This document shows, piece after piece, positions 46,379 through 55,910 of a DNA stretch of 64,000 bases (positions are counted from its first letter, which is position 1; every line of letters starts with the position of its first letter). The position numbers and the translations under genes are program-made. This stretch comes from Streptomyces sp. B21-083 (lineage in GTDB: Bacteria; Actinomycetota; Actinomycetes; Streptomycetales; Streptomycetaceae): contig NZ_JARUND010000001.1 of assembly GCF_036898825.1 (NCBI RefSeq), positions 930,001 through 994,000 on the forward strand, in the 5' to 3' direction. Below the pieces are notes generated by a model, which worked only from the letters and a program-made list of their open reading frames with translations, searched no databases and was not told where the DNA came from.

Positions 46379-46760
46379 AGTGGCCTGCCTCCTCTCGACG
46401 GCGGGTGAGGAATCAGCCAGGCCATGCCACGGGACACCTCCAGGGTCCGGCGGCGTAGTCCGGGTCGCAACCTCGGTCCTGGCGTCCCAGTCCTTCACCG
46501 GCCGCCGGTAACTGCGCAGGACCGCACACGCCCGGCCGGGAAACATCCTTGCTCCGGGATACCAAGCGGGGGAACCTCATGGGGTAGGGACCAGCGGGCC
46601 CAAGCTGGGGCGGGTCAGTCCGTCACGCCGCCAGGAGAGGCCCGGCGATGCGTCCCCAAGCCCCTGTTCTGCGGGCACCGGTCGACCGTTGTTTACTGGC
46701 TATGAGCGGTGGCCGGCAGGGTCCACGCTGCCGGGACCGACCCGAGCGGTGTGGTTGCCC
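46379..46760. other. Upstream region of pspA; no gene seen
   Basis: Contains the pspA promoter region and CCAGGGTCCGGCGGC at 46439, similar to stretches upstream of hsp20 and the 56.4-kb CBS gene. No coding frame is convincing. Confidence 0.4.
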
Positions 46761-46940
46761 ATGGCTGATCAGACGCCCTACGGAACGTGGCGATCTTCGC
46801 TGACCGCCCGGGATGCGCCCGGGTTCCCCGTCGGCGTACCGTCGCGGCCGAGGACGGCGGAGCGGTGTGGTGGCAGGAAGTCCACCCCACCCAGGGCGGA
46901 CGCGCCGGCGTGATGAGAGGCGGCTGCGGAGCCGGGGCGA
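46761..46940 (+). pseudogene. S9 (prolyl oligopeptidase-like) peptidase, 5' remnant
   Basis: MADQTPYGTWRSSLTA in one frame and AEDGGAVWWQEVHPTQGGRA in another match the beginning of S9-family peptidases (usual PYGSW then WWxExRPxEGGR), including spacing. No beta-propeller or catalytic domain follows. Identification is from short motifs only. Confidence 0.4.
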
Positions 46941-47093
46941 CGAAGGTGCTGGTCGCCGACCTCGATGCCATCGGGTTCCGGGACGGCGCCGGCCCCTCGC
47001 TCCCGGTGAGCCGCAGCGCAGCGGTGGCAGCTGGAGACGACAGCCACTGATTGTTCTCGACGCCTCGCCGCGGCCCGAGGAGGTCGGCACGCC

Positions 47094-47135
47094 CTGTTGT
47101 GCGGCACGTGCGGGCCCGCACGTGCCGCACAACAG
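47094..47135. repeat. Perfect 42-bp palindrome with no loop
   Basis: CTGTTGTGCGGCACGTGCGG plus G is followed at once by its exact reverse complement; the centre is GGGCCC. It stands about 150 bases past the S9 remnant and before a small ORF. It could be a strong cruciform or hairpin, an operator for a large dimer, or a rearrangement joint. Confidence 0.85.
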
Positions 47136-47280
47136 AAAAGACGCCGTGAGCTTTCCGGAACGAGGAGGGTCCGGTTGACAAGCGCGTGGACCACCCGGGC
47201 ATGGCAGCAGAAGCACTACGGCCTGATCGCCCTCGCCGAGTAACGGCCCGACCCGTCACCACATCGTAAGGAAGCCCGAC

Positions 47281-47493
47281 ATGACGCAGAACCATCCCGA
47301 AGAACCCGATGCCACCACGCTCGGATCGGAAGACCGGTTGAGCAAGCTGGAAGCACAGGTGGCGACCCTGGCCGAGGCCGTCCGGGTACTCGCCCGTGGC
47401 CTGGAGAGCATCCCGTCAGAGGACGTTCCACCCGGGGAAGCGGCACGCGGGGCACGACTCGCCCACGAACTCCTGCTCGCCCAGGGCCTGTAG
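47281..47493 (+). CDS. Small coiled-coil hypothetical protein, 70 residues
   Basis: ATG with AAGGAAG 6 bases upstream. The core RLSKLEAQVATLAEAVRVLA is a leucine heptad repeat, flanked by acidic MTQNHPEEPDATT and the helical end ARGARLAHELLLAQGL. No known family; probably a small oligomeric or adaptor protein. It precedes the frameshifted USP by 99 bases and may share its transcript. Confidence 0.65.
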   Translation: MTQNHPEEPDATTLGSEDRLSKLEAQVATLAEAVRVLARGLESIPSEDVPPGEAARGARLAHELLLAQGL

Positions 47494-47592
47494 ACGCACC
47501 GTAGCGCCGGAGAAGACGGAGTCGGCCCACAGCGGCCAGCACCAGCACCGGCCGACGCCGGGACGTACCGATCGAAGAAACGGGAGTCGGCG

Positions 47593-48478
47593 ATGGCGCA
47601 TGCACGAGAACGTAGACCGATCGTGGCCGGCGTCGACCCCGATCCGGGCAAGCGCATGCCGCTCGCCTGGGCCTCCGACGCGGCGGCCCGACGCCGCCTG
47701 CCACTGTTGCTGGTCCTGGCGCAGAACGTACCGACCGCCGGATACCGGCCGACGAACGGGCGGCCGTCCTGGGAGGAGTGGAACGAGGCGCTGCACGCTA
47801 CGGGGGATCGCGCGCTCAAGGAGGCGGTGGCTTTCGTCGAGTCCCGGCATCCGCGGGTGCGGGTGTCCGGGGTGTTGGCCGAGGGGCATCCGGCTTGGGT
47901 GCTGCGTGAGCAGGGGCAGAACGCCACAGAGGTCGTGCTCGGTTCCTGGCATCTGAGCGCTCTCCAGGAGCTCTTTAGCGCCGCCGCCGTCGCCCTGCCG
48001 CTCATCGCCCACGCGCCCTGCCCCGTGGTAGTCGTACCGGAGCCGGAGCACATCACCCAGCAGCCACCGTACTTCGTGGTCGGCGTCGACGGCAGCCCTC
48101 AGTCCGCCGCCGCCGTCGACTTCGCCTTCGAGGAGGCCGCCCCTTCGCGGCGCGGCCCTGCGGGCCCTGTACGCGTGGCACCCTCCGCTGCTCGGCGTCC
48201 TGGACGAGGACGCGGCCGTCCAGGAGTGCCGGCGACTGCTGTCGGAGACGGTCGCCGGGTGCACCGCCGCCCACCCGGAGGTGGAACTGCACCGCGAGGT
48301 CGTACGAGGCCACCCGGTACAGGTCCTCACGAAGGCGTCCGAACACGCCCTCGGCCTGGTCGTGGGCACACGCGGGCACGGCGGCTTCACCGGCATGCTG
48401 CTGGGCTCCGTCAGCCAGGGCGTACTGCACCACGCGCGCTGCCCGGTCATCACCGTCCCGCACGCGTCCAACCAGTAG
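47593..48478 (+). pseudogene. Universal stress protein, single-base frameshift
   Basis: Domain 1 reads PIVAGVDPDPGKRMPLAWAS with the insert PTAGYRPTNGRPSWEEWNEA; domain 2 opens [20 protein letters not shown]. The frame breaks in CCCC at 48140-48143 and resumes as LRGAALRALYAWHPPLLGV, ending GTRGHGGFTGMLLGSVSQ and ARCPVITVPHASNQ. Removing one C restores a 294-residue tandem USP very close to the one at 36.3-37.1 kb. Either the gene has just been inactivated or the base count is wrong. Confidence 0.85.
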
Positions 48479-48861
48479 CCCGCAGTTCACCGGAAGGAGC
48501 TCTTCACGCCGGAACGCGAAACGCCAGCCATGTCCCGGCGCGGGTGCGCCGGAGGCCGCGGGATGCCGACCGGTCGGCGCGTGGTGCGGGCGTTGGCCCG
48601 GGGCGAACTGGAGGCGCGCGGCACGCTGTGCTGCCGGCGTGCGGTGAGTTCGTACCGGACGCCTCCCCTGCCCGCTGGGGTGTTTCTGACGGGTTGAACC
48701 GCGGCGGTGAGGTCGGGAGCTACTGCTCCGGCAACAAGAACGGGCATCCACCTGGCTTCGTTCGGGTACGGCGTGCCGCTTTCGAAGCAATGGGCGGGTT
48801 GGACTGTTTGACCGTGTCACGCTGTGGTCTTGTTTGATCACGGTCGTGTCAGGAGGCCAAG
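48479..48861. other. No gene recognised; 5' flank of an IS21-type remnant
   Basis: Frames on both strands match nothing familiar. The istA gene expected before istB is not visible here, so it has been lost. Confidence 0.4.
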
Positions 48862-49419
48862 GTGTACCGCCCGCGTGAATGGCTGTACGAGCGGATTCTT
48901 CGTGGCTGCCGCGCGGACCTCACGGTCTCGGCGCGGGCGTTGGCCCCGCGCAAGGGCCGCCTCCTGGAGCTGATCGAGGACTCCGGGACGGGCAAGTCGC
49001 GTCTGCTGATCGGGGCGGGCACTGCCATCGCTGAAGCGGGGCGGCCCGTCCGATGTACGACAACCTCTGCCCTGGTCAACGAGCTCGCCAAGGCGGACGC
49101 GGCCAAGCGATTGAGCTCCGTCACCACCCGCTGCAGCAAGGTCGACCTGTTGTGCCTGGGCGAGTTCGGGTACCTGACCTGGACGAGAAGGGCGCCAAAC
49201 TACCGTTCCGGATCTTCACTGAGCGGCAGGAACGCAAGGCCACCGGCGGTGGCCTCCAACATCCCGTTCAGCGAGGGGGACAAGACCTTCACCGACCTGA
49301 AGTTCTGCGCGGCGACCGTCGAACGGCTCGCCTGCATGGGTGCACTGATCCAGACCGGCACCGACGCCTGCCGGCTTAAGACCACCGAAACCGAACACCA
49401 CACCACCAGGCGGCCGTGA
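48862..49419 (+). pseudogene. istB: IS21-family helper ATPase IstB, degraded
   Basis: Has AGGAGG and GTG, then the P-loop EDSGTGKSRLLIGAGTAIAE, SALVNELAKADAAKRLSSVT, and a Walker B relic VDLLCLGEFGYL (usual IDELGY). The following stretch DEKGAKLPFRIFTERQERKA is in another frame; SNIPFSEGDKTFTDLKFCAA and ERLACMGALIQTGTDACRL return to the first. The N-terminal domain is missing and Walker B is altered, so it is not functional. It abuts the start of the phosphatase gene. Confidence 0.75.
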
Positions 49420-50747
49420 TGCCAAGGAACAGCGAAGAACCCCAGCAGCCGCCTGCCATGGAGCCGCGGCTGCGTCTGGGTGCCGAGCTGGAGCGGATCG
49501 CCGAGCAGCTCAGGTCACTGGCCCGGGCCCAGGACGAGTTGCACGATCTGTACGAGGCCGTCCTGAGCCGGGACGTCGAGCTGCCCGTCGTGCTGAGTTT
49601 GATCGTATCCACCGCGATCGACCTGGTCGGTGCCCGCTACGGCGCACTGGGCGTGCTCGACGAGGACGGCGACAACCTCGCGCTGTTCGTCCCCAAGGGC
49701 CTCTCCGAGCAGGAGAAGGCCGACCTGGCCGACGTGGCCCTTCCGCGCGGGCGCGGCCTGCTCGGGCACCTGATCACCCATCCCCACCCGCTGCGCGTCG
49801 ATGACATCCCTGCCCACCCGGACTCTGCTGGTTTCCCGCCCGGCCACCCACCCCTGCGCACCCTGCTGGGAGCACCGATCAACATCCGCGGGAAGATCTA
49901 CGGAGATCTGTATGTCTCCGAGCGGCTCGACGGCCGACCCTTCGACGCCCGCGACGAAACCTTGATCGTCGCGCTGGCCGGTGCTGCGGGCCTGGCCATC
50001 GACGACGCCCGCCTGTACGAGCAGACCAGCCTCGACGCCGAGCGGTTCCAGCGGCTCCTGCTACCGCGGCTCCCCGAGCACCTGGAGCCATTCGACGCTG
50101 CCGCCGCTTACGTCCCCGCCACGACCCCCGGCCACGTCGGCGGAGACTGGTACGACGCACTGCTGGTCCCCGACCAAGCCTGCGCCGCGGTCATCGGCGA
50201 CGTCGTCGGACATGATCTCCAGGCCGCCGCCGCCATGAGCCAGGCCCGTAACATGCTGCGCGGACTCCTCTACGACCGGCACACCGCGCCCAGCGCCGTC
50301 CTCACCCAGCTCGACCGCGCCCTCCACGCCATTACCGACAATCCCGTCACCACCGCATGTCTCGCACGCATCGAACCCGGGCGACCGGCCGGTTGGATGC
50401 TGCGCTGGAGCACTGCAGGCCACCCCCCACCTCTGCTGATCACCCCCGACCGCCGGGCCCGCTACCTCCACGCCGACCCTGATCTGCCCCTCGGCGTCGA
50501 CACCGCCCGCCCACGCCACGACCACACCCACCCCCTGCCTGCCGGAGCCACGCTGATCTTATTCACCGACGGGCTTGTCGAACACCGCGAGCACCCGATC
50601 GAAGAGGGCCTGGAACGCCTCTCCGCCATCGCTGCCACCCACGCCGCCCTGCCCCTGCATGACTTCGTGCAAGCACTGGCCGACCAACACCCCAGCGACG
50701 GCCACGACGACATGGCCATCCTCGCGCTGAGCATCCCGTACATCTGA
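49419..50747 (+). CDS. GAF-domain PP2C/SpoIIE-type serine phosphatase
   Basis: A 442-residue cytoplasmic signalling protein. Residues 35-60 are coiled coil, residues 55-195 a GAF domain close to those of DevS/DosS (LVGARYGALGVLDEDGDNLA; PDSAGFPPGHPPLRTLLGAP; IYGDLYVSERLDG). Residues 210-440 are the SpoIIE phosphatase with metal-binding GGDWYDALL, VIGDVVGHDLQAAAAMSQ, STAGHPPPLL, LFTDGLVEHR and DDMAILAL, all present. It could reverse anti-sigma-factor phosphorylation on a redox or haem signal. The start codon overlaps the IstB remnant's stop and has no clear ribosome site, so the N-terminus may be altered. Confidence 0.9.
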   Translation: MPRNSEEPQQPPAMEPRLRLGAELERIAEQLRSLARAQDELHDLYEAVLSRDVELPVVLSLIVSTAIDLVGARYGALGVLDEDGDNLALFVPKGLSEQEKADLADVALPRGRGLLGHLITHPHPLRVDDIPAHPDSAGFPPGHPPLRTLLGAPINIRGKIYGDLYVSERLDGRPFDARDETLIVALAGAAGLAIDDARLYEQTSLDAERFQRLLLPRLPEHLEPFDAAAAYVPATTPGHVGGDWYDALLVPDQACAAVIGDVVGHDLQAAAAMSQARNMLRGLLYDRHTAPSAVLTQLDRALHAITDNPVTTACLARIEPGRPAGWMLRWSTAGHPPPLLITPDRRARYLHADPDLPLGVDTARPRHDHTHPLPAGATLILFTDGLVEHREHPIEEGLERLSAIAATHAALPLHDFVQALADQHPSDGHDDMAILALSIPYI

Positions 50748-51067
50748 CCCCCAGGCACACAAGAGGACCGGGCCCACCGAACCACGCCTGGCAAGGAAGG
50801 AAGCGGCCCGAGGGACTCGTAACCGCCGATCCAACGAGCAGCCACCTCGCGTCCCGGCCGGCACTCACGGCGTCTTCGCTGCAAGAACGTGGTGGTCATG
50901 GATCGGATCCACGGCCTGCCGCACCAGGCATGCGGTCGACGGCACCTGACCGCACGGCTCCCGCCGACGACGCCCCTGTTGGCGCCTTCCAGGCTCCGCG
51001 GGTGGGCGACCTGTCCGGGCAGGCTGACGTGCGCGCCGCACCGACAGATTCCTGCCGTCGCGGGGTG
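50748..51067. other. Convergent intergenic region, no gene seen
   Basis: Lies between the phosphatase stop and the minus-strand USP stop. No strong hairpin with a clear stem and no convincing coding frame were found. Confidence 0.4.
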
Positions 51068-51961
51068 TCAGACGGCCCCGTCCCCGGCAGGGTGCGGCAC
51101 GATGACGACCGGGCAGGGTGCATGGTGCATGAGGCCCTGACCGACCGAGCCGAGCAGCAGTCCGGAGAATCCGCCCAGCCCGCGACTGCCCGCCACCAGC
51201 ACCACCGCGCACTGGGCCGCGTCGCTGAGCACCCGAACCGGGTGGCCGCGGACCACCGAGTGCCGGAGGTCGACCTGGGGGTACTTCTCCCGCCAGCCCG
51301 CCGTGGACTCCACCAGCACCCGACGCACTTCGTCCTCCACCTCCTCCGAAGAGACATCGCGGAGATGGGTCGGCTGCCAGGCCGAGACCGCGACCAGACG
51401 GGCCTCGCGGAAAGCAGCCTCCTCGAAGGCGAACCGCACCGCCTCCGCCGACACAGCCGAACCATCCACACCAACCACGACATCGGGCGGAGCGTGCGTC
51501 ACCAGCTCCGGCGCGCGGACCACGACGACCGGGCACGGTGCGTGCGTGACCAGCGGCTCCCCCACCGACTCGCGGCTCAGCAGATCCCGCACGATGCCGC
51601 GGTGCCGCGAGCCGATCACCACCATGGAGCTGCCCGGTGCCCGGGCCCGCAAGACGTCCACCGGAGAGCCATCGGCCAGCTCGGCGACCACGGTGAGCTC
51701 CGGATGCCGTCCAACGGCAAAGTCCCGCGCCTCCTCCAGCACCGTCGCGTAGACGGTACGAATCGCCGGGCCCCACGACGTCCACAAGGACGTCAGCTCG
51801 GCAGAACCGCCCTCCAGCCCGGGCGCGTCAACGGCGAGCACCACATGCAGCGGCAGACGCCGAAGCGCCGCCTCGTCCGCCGCCCAGGCCAGGGCCAGCC
51901 CGGCGGCAGAAGTGGCATCCACCCCGACGACAACCGCCCCCCGCACATGCGACGTGCTCAT
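51068..51961 (-). CDS. Universal stress protein, tandem UspA domains
   Basis: A 297-residue protein. Domain 1: AVVVGVDATSAAGLALAWAA and loop GSRHRGIVRDLLSRESVG. Domain 2: [20 protein letters not shown] and canonical loop GSRGLGGFSGLLLGSVGQ. The end is MHHAPCPVVIVPHPAGDGAV. Its ATG overlaps the stop of an upstream minus-strand frame (ATGA), which suggests translational coupling if that frame is real. Confidence 0.9.
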   Translation of the reverse strand: MSTSHVRGAVVVGVDATSAAGLALAWAADEAALRRLPLHVVLAVDAPGLEGGSAELTSLWTSWGPAIRTVYATVLEEARDFAVGRHPELTVVAELADGSPVDVLRARAPGSSMVVIGSRHRGIVRDLLSRESVGEPLVTHAPCPVVVVRAPELVTHAPPDVVVGVDGSAVSAEAVRFAFEEAAFREARLVAVSAWQPTHLRDVSSEEVEDEVRRVLVESTAGWREKYPQVDLRHSVVRGHPVRVLSDAAQCAVVLVAGSRGLGGFSGLLLGSVGQGLMHHAPCPVVIVPHPAGDGAV

Positions 51962-52422
51962 GATCCCGTTCCCTCCCTCAGCTCGATGCGCCGCGTTCGG
52001 GCGTCGGTCCACGTGGTCATCCCGAACGGAGTGCGCTCGTCTTCGACGGCCCCCAGCCGAGGTGCCGGAGCGGTTTCGATTCGGGTTGGGCGGGGTCGTC
52101 GGATCGGGGACGATGGTCGCCGTTGACGAGCGGCAGTCGCCGGCCCTCGCACTCGCGCCGCAATGACGGCCGCAGCGAGGTCACCGCTGTGAGCCTCTGC
52201 CCTCATCGGTGGGTCGGGAAGCTCGTCGCCCTGGCCAGCCGCAGCCACGACGCCCAGACGCCGCGCGAACGTCGCCTCACTGCGCGCCAGTGCACGACGC
52301 AGTCCGTCCCGTAGATCCGCATAGCCCGCGGACGCAGTTGTCGTGCCGGCCTCGTTCAAGTCTGGCTTCCGAATTGCCACGCCCGGATCAACGACCAGTT
52401 GCGAATCGTCGCAGTGCGCCAC
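51958..52422 (-). CDS. Hypothetical protein, doubtful
   Basis: A 154-residue frame from GTG, starting MAHCDDSQLVVDPGVAIRKP; the helix ADLRDGLRRALARSEATFAR looks protein-like, but the second half is Arg/Pro-rich. Support is the ATGA overlap with the USP start. No family is known and the ribosome site is weak. It may be a leader region or a decayed gene. Confidence 0.3.
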   Translation of the reverse strand: MAHCDDSQLVVDPGVAIRKPDLNEAGTTTASAGYADLRDGLRRALARSEATFARRLGVVAAAGQGDELPDPPMRAEAHSGDLAAAVIAARVRGPATAARQRRPSSPIRRPRPTRIETAPAPRLGAVEDERTPFGMTTWTDARTRRIELREGTGS

Positions 52423-52476
52423 ATGAGCGATACCGCGCCTCTGCGACGCGTCCCGCCCGAGGGTGCCGGGCCAGGT

Positions 52477-53619
52477 TCACAGACCATCGCGTCGCCCGGG
52501 GGCGGTGTTCATCAGCCACGCCACCGTCCGGCTGACGTCCGACAACGAGACGATTCCGACGAGCCTGCCGTGATCCAGGACCAGGGCCCGGTGCTCGGCG
52601 CCCGGCTCCATGCGCGGCAGCAAATCGGCCAGCGGACTGTCCAGCTCCACCATGGTGGTCTGCGACAGCGGCACCATCACCTCCCTCACCGTCACGGCGT
52701 GGGCATCGGCCTGTGGCACCTTTCTGGCGCTGTCGAGGGTCACCAGCCCGACCGGGGTCCCGTCATCGGTCACCGGGAACGCCGAATGCCGGTAGCGGTA
52801 GCGCGCATCGGTGATGAAGCCCGCGACCGTGGTGTCCGCGGGAACCGTGAGAGGTTCGGACGTCATGGCGTCCCGCACCGGGACACCGGCGAGCACGCCG
52901 CGCAGCTGGGCCTGCCGTCCCTCGGCGGTGGCCGCCGCGATGAGGAACCAGCCGATCAGCGCCAGCCACAGACCGCCGAACGCGCCGGTCCTCATGAACG
53001 CGATCAGCCCGAGCGCCACGAGCAGCCACCCGAAGACCCGCCCCGCCGCGGTCGCGCCGGCTGTCGCCCGCAGCCGGTCTCCCGTGCGCCACCACAGGAA
53101 CGCGCGCAGCAGCCTGCCGCCGTCGAGCGGGGCGGCGGGAACGGCGTTGAAGATCGCGAGCAGGACGTTGATGCCTGCCAGCCACGCCACCATCTCCACC
53201 ACGATCCCGGACGCGGACACCAGGTCGAGCAGCCAGGCGCAGAGTGTGAACAGCCCACCCAGGAGGAGGCTGACGAGAGGGCCGACGCCGGCGATCCTCA
53301 GCTCCGCGCCGGGGCTGGACGCCTCGGACTTGAGCCGGGCCGCTCCGCCCAACAGCCACAGGACGATGTCGTCCACCTCGACCCCGTTGCGCCGGGCCAC
53401 CACGGCGTGCGCCAGCTCATGTGCGAGGAGGGAGGCGAAGAAGACCACGGCGGTGCAAAGGCCGGCCGCCCAGTACACCGCCCAGGCACGCCCTGGATAC
53501 GTCTCCGGAAGGCGGCCCTGTGACAGGCCGAGCGCGATGATGCCGAAGATGAACAGGACGCTCCAGTGCACGCCGACCCGGACCCCGGCGATCCGTCCCA
53601 GAACGAACGTCGCCCGCAC
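52477..53619 (-). CDS. Site-2 protease (M50B) with CBS pair, Rip3-like
   Basis: A 380-residue intramembrane zinc metalloprotease; GTG follows GGGGAGAG. Six hydrophobic segments lie in residues 1-240. The zinc ligands are in LLAHELAHAVVARR (HExxH, about 65) and NAVPAAPLDGGRLLRAFLWW (about 163). A CBS pair fills 250-370 (AMTSEPLTVPADTTVAGFIT and VREVMVPLSQTTMVELDSPL). This is the architecture of Rv2625c/Rip3, a DosR-regulon protease of M. tuberculosis. It probably cleaves membrane-bound regulators under control of nucleotides bound to CBS; substrates unknown. Confidence 0.92.
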   Translation of the reverse strand: MRATFVLGRIAGVRVGVHWSVLFIFGIIALGLSQGRLPETYPGRAWAVYWAAGLCTAVVFFASLLAHELAHAVVARRNGVEVDDIVLWLLGGAARLKSEASSPGAELRIAGVGPLVSLLLGGLFTLCAWLLDLVSASGIVVEMVAWLAGINVLLAIFNAVPAAPLDGGRLLRAFLWWRTGDRLRATAGATAAGRVFGWLLVALGLIAFMRTGAFGGLWLALIGWFLIAAATAEGRQAQLRGVLAGVPVRDAMTSEPLTVPADTTVAGFITDARYRYRHSAFPVTDDGTPVGLVTLDSARKVPQADAHAVTVREVMVPLSQTTMVELDSPLADLLPRMEPGAEHRALVLDHGRLVGIVSLSDVSRTVAWLMNTAPGRRDGL

Positions 53620-54021
53620 AGCTCTCTCCCCTTGCTCGAACCGTCACCTGGCAGACAGCCGTCCCGCTGCGACCACCGCCCCGCCGCGCGCCGGACGACG
53701 GGACTGCCCGAGGGTCAGGAGCGTCGCCCCGGCTGGCGCACAGAGAGTGGTACGCGGTGTCGCACCACGTTGTCGTTGATCACGCGCTCGCCTCGCACCT
53801 CTCGCTGCGCGGATCCTCCTGGCTTCCAGTACACCCTCGGGCCCACGGCTTCGCGCGCTGGAGGAGCCTGGACGGCACGTCGGGATGCGACCGCGTCCGT
53901 GAGGTCGCACCGGTTCGTCGACGCCGTGGCTCGCAAGTTCGACCCTCCAGCGGAAGCTGACGACTTCCTGATCCGGCCGTTTGGGACGACACCAGCCGGG
54001 CGGTTCCCGGCGAGCGGCCGA
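53620..54021. other. No gene recognised
   Basis: Holds the site-2 protease promoter and the flank of the GH65 remnant. Minus-strand frames such as VRGERVINDNVVRHRV look weakly protein-like but match no family I know. Confidence 0.35.
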
Positions 54022-54938
54022 TCAGCCGCGGGGGACTACGGCCACCGGGCACTGCGCGTCCTGAGCGCCACCTGTTCCGCCGTTCCGAAAGGATGGTCCG
54101 TCGAATCCGGGCGCGGCGCCCACCCGGTCGACGACGGCGTCCAGCGGGTCGCTGATCGCGGGGTCGCGGGAGGTGTGCACGGCGACGGTCTTGTCGACGG
54201 TCACGGTACGGCCAGGGGGCAGGAGCAGGCGGGTGCGCTGCACGGCGCATCCGGACCGGTGCGCGTGCGACACCGGTCCGTCGCCGGTCAGCCGGGCCGC
54301 CATCGCGATCCGGATGTCCGAGGTACGGGTACGGCAGCGCAGCCACACCGTATCCGGGGCGGCGCCGCCCGCGTGCACGTGGGTCAGATGACGGCCGTCC
54401 AGGTCCCGGTAGCGCGGCACACCGGAGTTGGTGACACCCCCGTCGAGCGCGGCCTCGACGTCGAGTTCGCCGGCGAAGCCCTCGGCGGTGAACTCGGTGC
54501 GCAGGACCGCCAGATGAGGGTCGGCCATGTGTACCAGCTGTTGCTGCCGCAGCGCCAGTACCCGCCCGTCCCCGAGCCCGTACCGCGTCCGGCGCTCCAG
54601 CAGACCTGAGGACAGGTGCAGGACGTGCCGGTGGTCGAGGACCGTCGCGGTGTCCGGCGTCAGCCATTCCTCCCGTCCGGCGGGCCGGAAGCGCAGCGGC
54701 AGCCAGTTCGGCAGGTTGACCATGTCCTCGTTCTCGACCCAGCGCCCCGCGACGTCCGAGGTGAGCCGGCCGTAGCAGCCGGCCGCGCGTAGGTGCCCGG
54801 GTAGTGCACGCCGTCCGCAGCGCACTCCGGGAGCGCCCCGCGCGTGGCCAGGTAGCCGTTGCCCAGGGTGCACAGCGACTCCCGAAGGCGCTCACCGAAG
54901 GGTTCGTAGCCGTCGTACTCCCAGGTCCAGAACGTCAC
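54022..54938 (-). pseudogene. Glycoside hydrolase family 65 (disaccharide phosphorylase) N-terminal remnant fused to a USP tail
   Basis: Starts at GTG in a GTGA overlap with the phosphoglucomutase-like gene and reads MTFWTWEYDGYEPFGERLRE, then ESLCTLGNGYLATRGALPEC. A frameshift in the CGCG stretch near 54800 precedes GRWVENEDMVNLPNWLPLRF. The N-terminal beta domain continues to VDRVGAAPGF; then the sequence becomes AQCPVAVVPRG, the C-terminus of a universal stress protein. The catalytic barrel of the maltose/trehalose/kojibiose phosphorylase is wholly missing. Confidence 0.82.
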
Positions 54939-55699
54939 CGCCGCAGCCCTTCGTCCGGTTCGAGCAGTTCCGCGAGATCGTGTACGACGATGTCGGCGCC
55001 GTGCCGCAGCAGGGCTGCCGCGGTGTCCGGGCCGTGGGCGCGGTCCACGCCGACGACGAGGGCGAACCCGCCGCGCCGACCGGCCTCGACCCCGGCCAGG
55101 GCGTCCTCCACGACCGCGCAGCGCCCGGCCGGCACGCCGAGGCGGCGCGCGGCCTCCAGGAACAGGTCGGGGCGCGGCTTGCCCGCGAGGCCCAGGCGGG
55201 CCGCCTCACCCCCGTCGACCAGGGTGTCGAAGAGGTCCAGCACACCGGCCCGGGTGAGCAGCTCGCGGGCGTGGCGGGAGGCGGAGGCCGCGGCGACCGG
55301 TGTCGATGCCCGGCACAGGGCCCGCACCAGCCGTACCGTGCCGGGGTAGGCGGCGATGCCGTGCGCGCGCAGCCGTTCGGTGAACAGCCGCTCCTTGCGT
55401 TCCGCGACGGCGCGCACGGTCTCCGCCACCAGGTCGATGTCTCGTGAGGCGAGGAAGGCGGCGGCTCCGTCGAGCCGGGACCTGCCGTCCACGTACCGCA
55501 GGTAGTCGTCGCGGGCGTCGAAGGGACGCCGCTGTGCGGGGTCGGCGGGCGGGTGCACGGCCAGTTGCTCGTCGAAGGCGGTCTTCCACGCGGCCGCGTG
55601 CACGCGGGCGGAGTCGGTGATGACCCCGTCGGTGTCGAACACGACCGCGTCGACGCCCCGCAGCGCGGGCGCGAGCACGTCGGGGGGCCGGACGGTCAT
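54935..55699 (-). CDS. pgmB: HAD-family beta-phosphoglucomutase-like phosphatase
   Basis: A 254-residue HAD-IA enzyme; AGGGGAG precedes ATG. Motif I is VVFDTDGVITDSARVHAAAW, where a threonine replaces the more usual leucine between the Asp pair. Motif II is AAASASRHARELL, the motif III lysine is in GLAGKPRPDLFLEAARRLGV, and motif IV is CAVVEDALAGVEAG. Such proteins pair with GH65 phosphorylases and convert beta-glucose-1-phosphate to glucose-6-phosphate. That partner follows by a 4-base overlap but is destroyed, so the pathway is probably broken; a general sugar phosphatase role remains possible. Confidence 0.88.
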   Translation of the reverse strand: MTVRPPDVLAPALRGVDAVVFDTDGVITDSARVHAAAWKTAFDEQLAVHPPADPAQRRPFDARDDYLRYVDGRSRLDGAAAFLASRDIDLVAETVRAVAERKERLFTERLRAHGIAAYPGTVRLVRALCRASTPVAAASASRHARELLTRAGVLDLFDTLVDGGEAARLGLAGKPRPDLFLEAARRLGVPAGRCAVVEDALAGVEAGRRGGFALVVGVDRAHGPDTAAALLRHGADIVVHDLAELLEPDEGLRR

Positions 55700-55910
55700 C
55701 GCTGCTCCCCTCACGGTGGGTGGGCCGAGGGACGACGGAGGATCTTTCACGCTGATGGTGCTTCCTCGGGCTCTCGGCAGCCTGGGGAAGCCGACTGCGG
55801 TTCGGCGGCGCCCAAGGGGGGCGGGGCCGTGGCGATGTGCGGACGTGCGCGCGGCAGGGTCGCCCCGACCTCGCCGCGCGACACCTGGTGCGGTCCGGCA
55901 TGCCCTGCCC

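Noticed and set aside
46587..46601. GGGACCAGCGGGCCC upstream of pspA as a DosR-like box
   Set aside because: The arms are not exact inverted copies at the 4-base spacing of the other sites; kept as a weak resemblance only.
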